A program made the translations under genes and the position numbers. A stretch of DNA of 64,000 bases, from contig NC_063069.1 in assembly GCF_022605165.1 (NCBI RefSeq), forward strand, positions 992,001-1,056,000, read 5' to 3'. The notes under the pieces were generated by a model. The model had not been told where the DNA came from. It worked only from the letters and a program-made list of their open reading frames with translations, and did not search any database. Origin of the DNA: Purpureocillium takamizusanense. Taxonomy: Eukaryota > Ascomycota > Sordariomycetes > Hypocreales > Ophiocordycipitaceae. Positions 21,365 to 32,805 of the stretch are shown piece by piece (position 1 is the stretch's first letter; every line of letters begins with the position of its first letter).

Positions 21365-22824
21365 TGTGCAGTCCGGGGGATGAGGTGCGGCGGCGGCCCG
21401 CATGAATGAAGTGTCGAGAGCGTGACGTGCGAGGTACGCGGGTGAATGCTGTGCTGTGCTGTGCTGACAGCTGCAGTGTGTCCGCCTCTCGAGTGCGGTG
21501 ATGTGAAGCGTTGTTGTTGTTGTTGCATGAGGCAAAGGAAGTGTGAGCCAGGATGGAGTTCAGAACCTTGGCAATACCTTAGCAATATCTCCCCCTGAGC
21601 TCAACCTGCCAGTGAGTCCTAGGTTCCAGATAAACAACTTGGGGCGGCCCCCATGTGTGGTTGGCTGACGCTAGTCGAGCTGTCAGCGCTCCCACACCCG
21701 GAACATCCACCGCCTCGCCTCGCCTCGCCTCGCCTCGCCCTCCATTATTAGCACCTTTAGGTACCTGGCAAGCCTGGGTATTACAGTAGAGTGCCATCAA
21801 CCCAGGCACCCGACAGCGGACAGGGGCGGTGGGGGGGCCTTGGCGTTTTGGGTGGACAGGTTCAGTGGAGCTCAAGCTTGCCGTGCTTGCGTGACTTCAA
21901 CGGGACCGGCACGCTGGGCCTTCTGTAAGACATCCGGGTATCATTAGTACACCCACTGTACCTGGTGCCATGGCTTGCCCAGTGCGTCGGGCACTGAACC
22001 CGTACTACTAGGTGATTGGAACCCGACATCCAGGGACGGGCAGGTGATGACAAGGGCGTTCGCGCCGTGTCACCTCGGTGGATCTTCTGGGACCAAGTTT
22101 GTCTTTTGTAATGAAGGTGCCGCCAGACGGTAGCATACGGTAGGTAACTTAGGTGCTGCAGCACCTGAGGAATGGATGCGACTCTACGCCCCCATGCTGT
22201 GCGACCCTCGCCGAAACCTTTTTTTTTCTTTGCTTTCTCTTGCGCAGCCGAGAATGGCCTTTTACCCTCGTCTATCAGATCCCCCGTGTAAGAGATGAAC
22301 TTGATGCAGCATTCGGCCCGGCCGACTGCGACTGCGCTGCGCCGCCTGCCACCCATCCGGCATCCCCCCCCCCTGCTGGTCTGCTGGCTGGCTGTCATCT
22401 GTTCCCGTCTCATCCCATGTGGCGCCCGTGTCCGCGACGACGCTCCCCCTCCCCCCCTCTCCGGCTGAATATGCCGCCCAGGGCCGGGTCCAACCAGGTC
22501 TACGAAGCAATGTGTATCCGTGGTTGTATGGCCTAGTAGTAGGCCCGCGTGTACTTCGTAGGGCTGGAGCCATTAATGAGACATACATCACCGTCGTCCC
22601 TTTTACCGCTGGCCGCCGCCGTCGCCGCCGCCACCATCACCACCACCGCACACTTGACCGTGGCGATGAAATAACCAAGGGAATTGCTCTTCTGCCCGAC
22701 TCTCCCGCTGGCGGGGGCGGCCACCAAACACACAGAAAGAAAAAGAGAGTGAGAAAGGAGACAGACGGAGACAAAGGGAGAGGGGCGAGCGAGGCAGAGA
22801 GGAAACAACGACGCAACCACCATC
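21365..22824. other. Intergenic: glucosaminidase 3' end and fusion-gene promoter
   Basis: 1.46 kb with no supported gene. It contains a pentanucleotide tandem repeat at 21711-21739 and a TACTTCGTA-type motif at 22551-22560. A purine-rich leader precedes the ATG at 22825. Confidence 0.5.
21711..21739. repeat. (CGCCT)n tandem repeat, about 5.8 units
   Basis: Direct pentanucleotide repeat in intergenic DNA, perfectly repeated except for the last base. Confidence 0.85.
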
Positions 22825-25800
22825 ATGTTTCCGTTCGACTTGGCCGCGCTGCCGCAGCTGACGACGCGCAAGGCCCTGCTCGTCGTCGACCCGCAGCGCG
22901 ACTTCCTCTCCGTCGACGACGGCGCGCTTCCCGTGACGGAGCCCGAGGGTTTCGCCGCGCGCACCGCCCAGCTCGCCGAGGCCGTCCGCCGAGCCGGCGG
23001 GGACGTTGTCTGGCTGCCGTCGCGGTTCGAGCAGCGCCGTGACCCGGACGCGGAGCCGCTCGTCGCCTCGGACGCCGCCTTGGCCGCCCGGCCGAGTCAT
23101 CGTCATCACCCGCACCAGCAGCATCAACAGCGGCATGGTGGTGGTGGTGGCGCCCGCGCGCGGCGGCGGCGGCTGTCTCACCCTGACGACCACGACGGCG
23201 ACGACGGCCACCATCATCAGGACGGCAACGATGCTGCTGCTGCTGCTGACGACGAGGCCTTCCTCAGCCATGACCCGCCTCGCTGCGTGAGGCCCTCGAC
23301 CCCAGGCGTCGAGCTGCTGATGCTCGCCACCACCACCACCACCACCACCACCACCACCACCGCCATCCACGACGAGGACTCGACGCTGTGGAAGAGCCAC
23401 TACTCGGCCTTCCTGGGCACGTCGCTGCTGCGGCTGCTGCGCGCCAAGATGGTCATGGAGGTCTTCATCTGCGGCTCGCTCGCCAACGTAGGCGTCTACG
23501 CCACCGCCCTCGACGCCGCCGGCCACGGCCTCGCCATCACCGTCGTCGACGACTGCTGCGGCTTCCGCGTCGCCGCCCGCAAGCGCAAGGCCCTGCGCAA
23601 CCTCGAGGAGCTGACGGGCTGCGAGGTCGCTCGCTGCGCAGACGTCGTCAAGGCGCTTCGTTCGTCGTCGCCGGCGCCGGCAGCAGCAGCAGCAGCAGCA
23701 GCAGCAACAACACCAACGGAGCAGCAACAGCGTGCCAGGGCAAAGGCAAAGGCGCAGATCAAGAGCAAGGCAGCGACGACGACTGCTTCTGCGCCAGCGA
23801 CATCATCAACAGCACCACCACCACCAGAAGCCGCTGCCAAGGCCAAGACGCCAGACAGTGGACGCCCTGCAGAGCCAGACCTTGTGCGGCAGATTGCGGG
23901 CCTGCGCTTGGCCGAGGAGTCATCCCCCGATGTGGGGGTAGTGGTAGCGGCGGCGATAGTGGCGGCGGTGGGCGAGGCACATCGTCAGGACGACGCTGCA
24001 CAGCCCACAGCTGAGGCTGAGTCGCAGACATCGCAAAACGCCCAGTCGAAGCTGCAGGAACCGGCTGGAAACGGCAAAGATGGGGCGCACCAGACTGCAA
24101 AGTCATCAAAAGGCGAAGACGGATCAAAAGACGGCCGGAGCAATGCTGCAGCAACACCAAAGCCCCATCACCAACCCGCGGCAGAGGCAGCCCGTACGGC
24201 TTCACCCGAGGACAAGACACCACCGCTAGCTCAACGGCCATCAACACCGCCACTTACACGACCTGACGAGTCGCCACACGGTGTAGCCATGCCGGGGCCA
24301 GAGCACAAGGCCGACGCCGCATCTGCGACGGACCACCACTCCGACGATGAGCAGCCCGCGGCGCATGCGCCCCAAAAGGGCCTCGGCGCAGGCGACACGG
24401 ACGTCATCGAGAACCTCCTGCCGCCGGACCTCGAGGCCACCATGTTCGACAGACTGCGCGACGAGGTCCAGTGGCAGCGAATGTCGCACCAGGGCGGCGA
24501 GGTGCCGCGCCTCGTCGCCGTCCAGGGCGACGTCTCCGACGACGACGCCGACGGCAGCTCCATGCCCGTCTACCGCCACCCGTCGGACGAGTCCCCTCCC
24601 CTGCTGCCCTTCTCGCCGGCCGTGCTTGACGTCAAGGCCCAGGCGGAGAGGCACCTCGGCCACCCGCTCAACCACGTCCTGATCCAGTACTACCGCGACG
24701 GCAACGACTACATCTCGGAGCACAGCGACAAGACGCTGGACATTGTGCGCGGCTCCTACATTGCCAACGTGAGCCTCGGCGCCGAGCGCACCATGGTCTT
24801 GCGCACCAAGAGGCCGCACAAGGATCCTTCACGCCAGGTGTCTGCGCCGCTGCCGCCACCGCCGTCGTCATCGTCGTCCACAGCGGCGCAGGCACCACCA
24901 AACCCCTCGCCGCCGGCAGAGCCAGAGGACGCATCACAGCCAGCAGGTGAGCCGAAGCAGCAGCAACAGCAGCAGCAACAGCGCCAGGCACAGCGCCTGC
25001 GCCTTCACCACAACTCCATGTGCCGCATGGGCCTCGCCACCAACGAGCAGTGGCTGCACGCCATCCGCCAGGACCGCCGCGCCGCCCGCGACAAGACGCC
25101 CGCCGAGCTGGCCCACGCCGGCGCGCGCATCTCCCTGACCTTTCGCCGCATCGGCACCTTCCTGAGCCTCTGCGACGACGAGAACCCCCTCATCTGGGGC
25201 CAGGGCGCAACGGGCAAGACGCGCGCCGACGCCCGACCCGTGGTTAACGGCCAGGGTCCCGAGGCCGTCGCCATGCTGCGCGCCTTTGGCACCGAGAACC
25301 ACGCCTCGCGCTTCGACTGGCACGCGCACTACGGCGCCGGCTTCGATGTCTTGCACATTTCCAACGCGCCGCGGTTCTTCGCAAGCGCGGCGGACGCGGT
25401 CGTGAATATGCGCGTCGCCCTGATGCTGGCCGAGTATGGCGTCAAGTACGCCAGGGGCAGCGTGGCGCCTGCTCTGGCCGGCGGCGGCGGCAGCGGCGCA
25501 AAGGGCGGCGAGGGGGCGCACGACGACGACGACGACGGCGAAGATGGTGGCGCCGGCTGGGCGACGGCGTCGGTGCCGGTCAAGTTTGTCGACAACGATG
25601 CGTCCAAGTCGGTCGTGCAGGGGGACGTGGCCATCATGCTGTACCTCGAGGCCGTGTACGGAGAACGGCATCGAGCCAGCGCCGTCTCGAAATCCGCTGC
25701 TGCTGCTGCCGGTTCACCTGCTGCCTCGACCCCCCCATCCCAGCTCGCGACGCAGTACACGCTCTTCCAGCGCGCACTGCAACTCCTCACTACCGTCCGC

Positions 25801-26244
25801 CGACACAGCAACACCAGAGACAACAATAACAACAAAAGCAGCAGCAGCAGCAGCAGCAGCAGCGCGAGCGGGGGCAACAAGACCGATTCCCTGCCCTCCA
25901 CCTCCCTCCCCCGCTTTGTTAAGCACGAGCTGTCTACAGTATGGGAATCGGCCGCGAGGGACGGCCACCTCTGCTGCGCACCCGCACCCGCCACCACCAC
26001 CACCCCTGACGCCGCCGCCGCCGATGATGATGATAATCGAAAGATGCCCTCGCTCGCCGACTTCGCCCTCTGGCCGGTCCTGCACGCGCTCGCCGACGCG
26101 CACGACGGGGGCGGGGGCGCCTTTGCCGGCATGGACCACCTGCGGCGGTACTACGAGGCCTTTGCGCAGAGGCAGAGCGTGAGGGCGGTGCTCAGCAGCC
26201 CGGGGACAGACGCGGGCGCGAATAAGAAGACGGCGTCGAGTTGA
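22825..26244 (+). CDS. Isochorismatase-like / AlkB-like 2OG-Fe(II) dioxygenase / GST-like fusion protein
   Basis: A single exon of 1139 aa with three domains. (1) Residues about 14-275 are isochorismatase-like: ALLVVDPQRDF (D22), WKSHYSAFLGT (K190) and ICGSLANVGVYATALDAAG, where the catalytic Cys position is Gly (G223), so the Asp-Lys-Cys triad is incomplete. (2) Residues about 530-780 are an AlkB-type dioxygenase: LIQYYRDGNDYISEHSDK with the HxD pair H633/D635, SLGAERTMVLRTK, distal H745, and RISLTFR giving R768/R774, so Fe(II)- and 2OG-binding residues look complete. (3) Residues about 800-1130 are GST-like: VPVKFVDNDASKSVVQGD, AIMLYLEAVYG and a helical end, SLADFALWPVLHAL. Between and inside them lie Ala, Gln, His, Thr, Ser and Gly homopolymer runs, including 11 Thr. 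The substrate (nucleic acid or protein) is unknown. Confidence 0.88.
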   Translation: MFPFDLAALPQLTTRKALLVVDPQRDFLSVDDGALPVTEPEGFAARTAQLAEAVRRAGGDVVWLPSRFEQRRDPDAEPLVASDAALAARPSHRHHPHQQHQQRHGGGGGARARRRRLSHPDDHDGDDGHHHQDGNDAAAAADDEAFLSHDPPRCVRPSTPGVELLMLATTTTTTTTTTTAIHDEDSTLWKSHYSAFLGTSLLRLLRAKMVMEVFICGSLANVGVYATALDAAGHGLAITVVDDCCGFRVAARKRKALRNLEELTGCEVARCADVVKALRSSSPAPAAAAAAAAATTPTEQQQRARAKAKAQIKSKAATTTASAPATSSTAPPPPEAAAKAKTPDSGRPAEPDLVRQIAGLRLAEESSPDVGVVVAAAIVAAVGEAHRQDDAAQPTAEAESQTSQNAQSKLQEPAGNGKDGAHQTAKSSKGEDGSKDGRSNAAATPKPHHQPAAEAARTASPEDKTPPLAQRPSTPPLTRPDESPHGVAMPGPEHKADAASATDHHSDDEQPAAHAPQKGLGAGDTDVIENLLPPDLEATMFDRLRDEVQWQRMSHQGGEVPRLVAVQGDVSDDDADGSSMPVYRHPSDESPPLLPFSPAVLDVKAQAERHLGHPLNHVLIQYYRDGNDYISEHSDKTLDIVRGSYIANVSLGAERTMVLRTKRPHKDPSRQVSAPLPPPPSSSSSTAAQAPPNPSPPAEPEDASQPAGEPKQQQQQQQQRQAQRLRLHHNSMCRMGLATNEQWLHAIRQDRRAARDKTPAELAHAGARISLTFRRIGTFLSLCDDENPLIWGQGATGKTRADARPVVNGQGPEAVAMLRAFGTENHASRFDWHAHYGAGFDVLHISNAPRFFASAADAVVNMRVALMLAEYGVKYARGSVAPALAGGGGSGAKGGEGAHDDDDDGEDGGAGWATASVPVKFVDNDASKSVVQGDVAIMLYLEAVYGERHRASAVSKSAAAAAGSPAASTPPSQLATQYTLFQRALQLLTTVRRHSNTRDNNNNKSSSSSSSSSASGGNKTDSLPSTSLPRFVKHELSTVWESAARDGHLCCAPAPATTTTPDAAAADDDDNRKMPSLADFALWPVLHALADAHDGGGGAFAGMDHLRRYYEAFAQRQSVRAVLSSPGTDAGANKKTASS

Positions 26245-27140
26245 AGACGACAAATGGGTAGCCCCTGGTGAGAAAGACAGAGGAGGAGGAGACCCCTTTT
26301 TGAATGGAATGGTACGACCACCTGTAACAGAAAGGAATCTATCGGCTGTGCCTTTTTCGGGTTTGGCTTTGGTTAAGCGGACTGCAGCTCACGGCCTCTA
26401 TATTTTCTTGACCTCTTTCCTGCCTTTCCCGCTCTTCGTCTCATCCCCCTTGTGTTCTTCCGCAGCGCGTATGAGCGAGCGCTGCGCCAGTCAACCAACC
26501 CAAAAAAATTCGAGCGCTACCTTTTGGTGGGTGTGAACATGTGTCTACATACCTTATATACTTATGCGTGTATGTTTTCCGGTGTGTCAAGGACTAGTAC
26601 GATAAGCAACTGCAGTTCAAAAAGTAAAAAAAGCATGTATGTATATGCCTCGGGAGTTGATCCTCGTGTTTGGTGATAACTACTACGTTGTGTATATCGC
26701 CCATGTATGTAAATGTTAAAAAAGACAGATAAAACCCAAGCAGTGCCAAAAAACAGTCCTTCCCCAGCCCAAACAAAAATGCAGAATACAAGCAAAGTCC
26801 GGATAGCCAGCAGCCAGAGTCGCAGAAACGGGAGGCCAAAGCCGCTCCCGGCAAACAAAAACATGGCTCATATGAGACGACGAGCCCCCCCCATGTACAT
26901 GTGTATAAAATGACGAAGATGCGTGATTGGGTTTTGGTTGGTTACAAAACGCTGCGAGCCCCCTCCCCTTCATTTCACAGCGTATGCCCTTTTTTCCATG
27001 CGCTGATGTGCGGTTCCCAAGTCTCTAGCCTCCCCCATTGCAACCCTCGCTGCTCCACGCAGTTCCCGCAATTCTGTCAAGGTCGGGAAGAACAGAGACA
27101 GATTGGCAGCAAGTTTTGTCTGGTTGAGCGGCAGCTCCCC
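26245..27140. other. Convergent 3' region, fusion gene / SHMT
   Basis: 896 bp between convergent stop codons. AT-richer, with several A-runs as expected of 3' UTRs. No gene seen. Confidence 0.6.
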
Positions 27141-29013
27141 TTACTTGCCCGACTCCCAGGGCAGCGGGTAGGTGCCGACCCAGTCCTCGACCTCGCTCCG
27201 CAGCTGGACAATCTCGGGCTCGTTGTCGCCGTTGCCGAGGTGGTCGAGGAAGAGCTTGAGCTTGCCGGGGCTCTTCTCGCCCTTGTCCTTGGCGGCGGCG
27301 CGGACCGTCTTGTCGACGCGGGCGGCGATGGCGACGGCGCGGTCGACCACGTCGGCGACGCGCACAAAGTCGTCCTCGTTGAAGCCGCGCGTCGTCATAG
27401 CGGGCGTGCCCATGCGCAGGCCGCCGGGCACGAGGGCGGAGCGGTCGCCGGGCACCGTGTTCTTGTTGGCCGCGACGCCGACGAGCTCGAGGACGCGCTC
27501 GACGCGGCCGCCGTCGACGCCATGGGGCTTGAGGTCGGCCAGCACGAGGTGGTTATCGGTGCCGCCCGAGACGAGGCTGTAGCCCAGGCCGCCCTTGCCC
27601 TTGTCCTCGCCGAGGCGCTTGGCAAAGGCCTTTGCGTTGGCCAGCACCTGCGACTGGTAGGCGTGGAAGTCGGGCGCCTGGGCCTGCTTGAGGGCGACGG
27701 CGAGCGCCGTGATGGTGTGGTTGTGCGGGCCGCCCTGGTGGCCGGGGAAGACGGACGTGTTGATGGGGCCCTCGAGGTTGTACATCTCGTCCTCCTTGGT
27801 CTTGGGGTTCTGCCTCCGCACGCCCTTGCGGAAGAAGATGAGGGCGCCGCGCGGGCCGCGTAGTGACTTGTGGCTCGTCGTGGTGACGATGTCGGCGTAC
27901 GCGAAGGGGCTGGGCATGACCTTGGCGGCGACCATGCCCGAGATGTGGGCCATGTCGGCCAGCAGGTAGGCGTTGACCTTGTCGCAGATCTCGCGCATGC
28001 GCTTGTAGTCAATCAGACGGCTGTAGGCGCTGGCGCCGGCGACGATGATCTTGGGGCGGTAGAGGAGAGCCGTTTCCTCGAGCTTGTCGTAGTCGATGAG
28101 GCCCGTCGACTCGTCCAGGCGGTACGGCAGGGTCTCAAAGTACTTGGAGATGAAGGAGATCTTCTTGGTCGGGGTCTGGTAGCCGTGCGACAGGTGGCCG
28201 CCGTGGGGCAGGTCGAGGCCCATGAGGCGGTCGTGCGTGTCCATGAGCGCCGAGTACACGTACAGGTTGGCCGGCGCACCGGAGAGGGCTAGATTCGCGG
28301 CGTCAGCTCGCGGTCTCGCGATACTTTGAACGTATAGAGAGAGAGGGCCCTGAGTGGACGAACCTTGCACATTGACGCCCCAGTTCTTGGGGTCCAGCTC
28401 AAACGCCTCGAGGGCGCGCTGCTGGCACAGACGCTCCGCCTGATCGATGAACTCGTTGCCGCCATAGTACCGGGCACCGGGGTAGCCCTCGGAGTACTTG
28501 TCTGTTGCGGGTCAGCCCTGCGAACCTGGACCGTTACGCTGGTGCCGTCGTTGGTCTCGACTCACTCTGCATGACGCTGCCGAGCGCGTCAAGCACGGCC
28601 TGGGAGGTAAAGTTCTCGGAGGGGATCAGGTTGATGAAGTGCTTTTGACGGTTTTTCTCCTGCAGGTCGCGTTCGGTCAGTCAGTCAGCTAGCCAGCTAT
28701 ATGGCACTCGCCTCGAGCGAGCTAGAGTTTCGGGAGGAGGGGCAAGCTGCCCGCGATAGGCGTGGAAGAGGACGCACATTCTCAATGATGTCGAAGACAG
28801 CCGGGTCCGCCTTCTGGAGGTGCGCGGCGAGAAGCTGTCCAAGGGCGAGGCGTCAGTGACACGGCGTAACAGCCAATGGAGGTGGCCACGAACCTGTTGC
28901 TGGCCGTCCATGGCCATGGACGACTTGGCACGCCTGCCGGCGACGGGCAGGGTCGCCGGCCTCGCGATGCCGCGGAGGGCACGCGAAGTGCCTCGCAGAC
29001 CGGGCAGAGACAT
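27141..29013 (-). CDS. SHM1: Serine hydroxymethyltransferase, mitochondrial isoform
   Basis: Five exons: 29013..28894, 28834..28778, 28659..28566, 28501..28364 and 28288..27141, giving 518 aa. The first about 35 residues are Arg/Ala/Leu-rich without acidic residues ([20 protein letters not shown]), a typical mitochondrial presequence. Hallmarks: [38 protein letters not shown], the PLP-lysine motif [13 protein letters not shown], and [20 protein letters not shown]. The enzyme is PLP-dependent and interconverts serine and tetrahydrofolate with glycine and 5,10-methylene-THF, feeding mitochondrial one-carbon metabolism. All phases agree, with two phase-1 introns. The mitochondrial assignment rests on the presequence only. 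Confidence 0.96.
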
Positions 29014-31398
29014 GGCTGTCGAGACGGAGACTGTCGTGGTCGGAGAGTGGCGGGTATGGCAAGAGGAAGCGAGGATCGCGCGTCGAGGTCGTCCTCGTGT
29101 GGTCGTCGGATGGTTTGGGGCGGGCCAATGCCTCGACGTACTGGGGAGCGCAAGGATACACAATCTGTAGAGAAGGGAAACGGGAAGAAAAGCAGAGGAG
29201 GTGCGGTGCAGGTGGAGGGAGGTGGCCCGTCCAAAACTGTTTTTTTTTCTCTCTCTTGGGTGCGAGCCGCGGAGGTGTGTGTGTGAACCCGGCGATGATA
29301 CCACCAAAAACGGCCCTTTCCTTCATACAGACGGACGGGGAGGTATCGCATCCCATCTGAAATCTGCCCACATCCGATGCGCTCCGACCGCCGATACCCG
29401 CCACACCTCCCCGCACTGGAATGGCCCGGAGGGGCGGTGGTGGCCTGGGCCGGAGCAGGCGCCCGAGGTGACTTGACCACGCCCTGGCCTGGCCTGGACC
29501 TCCAGCAGGGGGGGACACGGGCGACGGGACACCTGGGCGAGGGCACCGCACGAGCACGCGGGGAGGAGCTCCAGGCGTGGGCGCTGCCCGGGGCCCAGCG
29601 CGGCTCCAGCAGCCCATGCCATTTGGGGGAGCTCTGCTGACCGCGCTGGCGTTCCCGTTAGCTAACAGGTTACGTACTGTACTACACGCGCTTCGTACCG
29701 CGGGACCGCCCTTTTACCTCATGATTTTTGACAGCGCGCAATCATTGACTGTCACCGCGGCTGGTCTGCGTCAAGATGGGTGCGGCATGCTCGTGCCAAT
29801 CCAACCTTTTTTTTTTGTCGTTCAATTCCTATTCCTCGTCTTTGATCCTCAAGAATTGCTTCTCCGGCGTACGAAATATCATACAATGGCCCTGCCATGA
29901 TATCCTTTCCCTGGTTCGTGAGGTCGGTGCTGTGTATGGTGAGGAAGTGGTTGGTACGGCCGCCGCCGGAGTCGGACCCGGACCCAACAACAGGCAGTGA
30001 CATGACACTGCAGTGCCCACCAAGGTGCTCGCTCCCACTTGCCCTGCTAGTACGTACCTGTACGAAGTACGTGCCCGATGGCCCTACTCGCCCGCAATTT
30101 TCTTTTCCCGCTCCAGGGCACCACCGCCCTCCGAGCCCAATTTTCTCACGTCTCCACGCCCAGCCTTTTCGTCTTTTCCCCTTTCCCCTTCTTTATCAAC
30201 TAAAGATGGGCGTGACGAGACCGTTCTGCTCAGCCATATCGCGACTACCGACCCTCCCCCAATCCCCTTTTCCCGCCAGGGTCAAGGAGACGACGGGGCG
30301 GGCCACGGGAAGCGTGCTGAAATGCCCTGGCGGCACTCTACCACCTTGTACGGGGCAATGTGACTGGAAACTGATCCATTCCTTTGGTTGATCTTTCTTC
30401 TCATCGATTTGATTATATTCTTCCGTCCACCGCACGCGCTTGTGTGTTTGTGTGTGAGGGCATTTTCCATCTCTTTGCTGCTATGCTTTCCTTCCCGTGT
30501 CTACCTCTGTTTCTTTGGACGTATATATATGTTGTAGAGTTCTCTCACCTTCACTTGAGTTGGCCACGCATGCATGACACAAGTGTGCTCGTGTGTGAAA
30601 CGGCGTACTGCTATTATGTACTACCGCCAGCAGCCCCAGAGCGAATGCCGCGGTAGTTCTGCTCTAGGGGTTGGATGGCCTCGTCTTGAGCCCCGTCTTG
30701 CCCCGTCTACCCCCGTCTATCCGCAGCGGCGCACCATGTCGCTGGCCCAGACTTCTTCCTTCGTGTTATGTAAAGGCTGTGGAGCCCCCACCACCTTCAG
30801 TATACGGTTTGGCAGCACGCCATGGCCTCGTCGCGGCGCCTCGCAGCCGGTCATGATCCGGGTAGAAATTTCGGCCTCGCCCATGTGCACACCATGCGGC
30901 AGCTGGTCGCGCTGAGGGGCGTGGGGATGGATGTAGTACGTAATGGACCCGTGCCGTGTGGCCGCGCCTTGTTCAGCAACTTTGTCCAGATCCGATCTCG
31001 CACCAGCAAATGCAACTTTCTTCGTCAAACGAGGCTTTGCAGCGCCCGACGTGGTTGGTACCGCACGACACTGTCAAGGTCAGGTACCCAAAGACTTGTA
31101 ACATCGTCATTACATTCATCCGACGCCATGTCGCTACATCCAGCGGGCATCCAGTGAAAATGCCCCTCGTCGACGTCGAGGGCGTCGTCCCGGGCGCGGG
31201 CCAGTCCGGCACCAGACCAAAAGATTCTTTTCGTTGCCTCTGAAAATCTGAGCATCGTGGATTCCATTTTCAATGCTACATGCCAGAAGCCCCGCCGGTA
31301 CGACTGTAGAAACCAGAAGGGCGTAAAAAAAGACCCAACCCGTAGACTCCGAATGCAGCCTCCTCTCAAGACCGATATGTCGTCGCAGTCCGCGTGGT
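29014..31398. other. Intergenic: SHM1 promoter side and eL19 3' side, 2.4 kb
   Basis: No supported gene. A GTACGAAGTAC motif is at 30060-30070. Scattered frames show no codon bias. The left part must hold the SHM1 promoter; the last few hundred bases probably hold the eL19 3' UTR. Confidence 0.5.
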
Positions 31399-32295
31399 CT
31401 ACTCTTCGGCCATCAGAGCATTCCGCTTGGCCGCAACCCTCTCCAGCTTGCGCTCGCGGGCAGCCTTGGTCTTCGCACGCTTGGCGTCCATCTCCTCCTT
31501 GAGCATCTGCTCGCGGTGCTTCTCGGCCTTGGCACGGTGGATCTGTCACGGAAGTCAGCATTTCCATCGTCGAGCACTATAACCTGGGCATGCCAATGGT
31601 GATCCATGTGCAGAGCCGCGCGGTAGATATGGTGTTGGGGTTATACGTACGTGCTCGACCAGGGCGCGCTTGTGCTTGAAGGCGTTACCCTTGCTGGAGT
31701 GGTACAGCTCGTGGTACAGGTGCTTGTCGATCTTGCCGCTGGCGCGGTACTTGACGAGGAGACGGCGGAGGACTCGGAGGCGGCGCATCCAAAGGACCTG
31801 CTGGGGCATACGGGCGTCGGCCGTACCCTTTCGCTTACCGTAGCCACGGTGACGGCCTTCTCTTCGGGCCAGGTTCAGCTCGCGGGCACGGGACCGGGAG
31901 TGCATCGTGACGGGCTTGCGGATGATGAGGCCATCGGAGACGAGCTTTCGGATGGTCTGGCGGGAGTTGGCGTTGGAGATCTCGCTCTGCTCGTTCGGGT
32001 CGAGCCAGATCTTGCGCTTGCCGCAGCCGATGACCGACGCGGCAAGGCGCTTCTGAGTTCGCAGGTTGACCCTGTTGAGGAGAAATTCCTGTCAGCCCAT
32101 CGTGTTCCGCAGCATTGCTGTCTGTTTCTCCCAATCGCTACCACGAAGGTTCTTCTTTTTTTTTTCTTTCGCCGCCAACCGCCGACCGTCTTTCCTCCAT
32201 CAAATCAACTCCCCGGGGCAATCGACGTATCGGAAAATTCACCAGGGCGGTGTCGTAGTCTCCATTGATCATGTATCGCATCGGTGTACTCACAT
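31399..32295 (-). CDS. RPL19: 60S ribosomal protein eL19
   Basis: Three exons: 32295..32294 (just AT), 32071..31651 and 31542..31399, giving 188 aa (yeast 189). The start codon is split AT|G by a 222-nt intron with GTGAGT donor and CAACAG acceptor. Product: [72 protein letters not shown], then a long C-terminal basic helix ending KRNALMAEE. It is a structural protein of the cytosolic large subunit that contributes to an inter-subunit bridge. A two-nucleotide first exon is, as I recall, also present in the yeast RPL19 genes, which supports an ancient intron. Codon bias is strong. Confidence 0.96.
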
Positions 32296-32805
32296 CTTGA
32301 TTGTCGTTGATGGTGATGGCCGGTCCTCGATGGGTGAGAGGTTGGTTGTGGTCGGGGAGGGGTTTCGATGACCAGAATTTCTCGAGGCACACAGATTGCA
32401 CTGAGAGTTTGTGGGTTCACGTGCACTAGGCCTGTCGAAACGGCGCTAAGCGAGGGCTCGGATGAGTCATCGCCGACGCTCACGGATCACGTGCACAGAC
32501 GCCCTCTCAATTTTGGTCACGTCGCATTTGGCCCGGCTGAGAGTTGCGCTAACAATTTTCCCGTGCCTTGCTGTTTCTTCCACAATAGGAAGGAAGATGG
32601 CAACCCAACATGAAGGCATGGCGTTTGGTGAAAGGCCTGCCACAGTCTGTTCTCTATACATAACACACAGTTCAAGCATATCATGTCATAGGAAATGACA
32701 TCTGCAGTTAGGCATCATTGACAATATTAAATCAAATGTTTACGATCAGTCATCAAGTCTTTTCTCTACAACATCTACTTCGTAAGGCCTGTCTCTACGC
32801 CTCAC
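32296..32805. other. Intergenic: eL19 promoter and GCN1 3' end
   Basis: 510 bp: eL19 promoter and leader on the left, GCN1 3' UTR on the right. A TACTTCGTA motif is at 32776-32784. No coding signal. Confidence 0.6.

Noticed and set aside
22603..23727. A 374-codon minus-strand frame opposite the fusion gene
   Set aside because: Poly-Cys and poly-Gly runs are the antisense of CAG/ACC repeats; no domain is visible.
31543..31650. snoRNA in the second eL19 intron
   Set aside because: The GCTGAC element is the branch point, also seen in RACK1 introns, and there is no C box or rRNA-complementary stretch.
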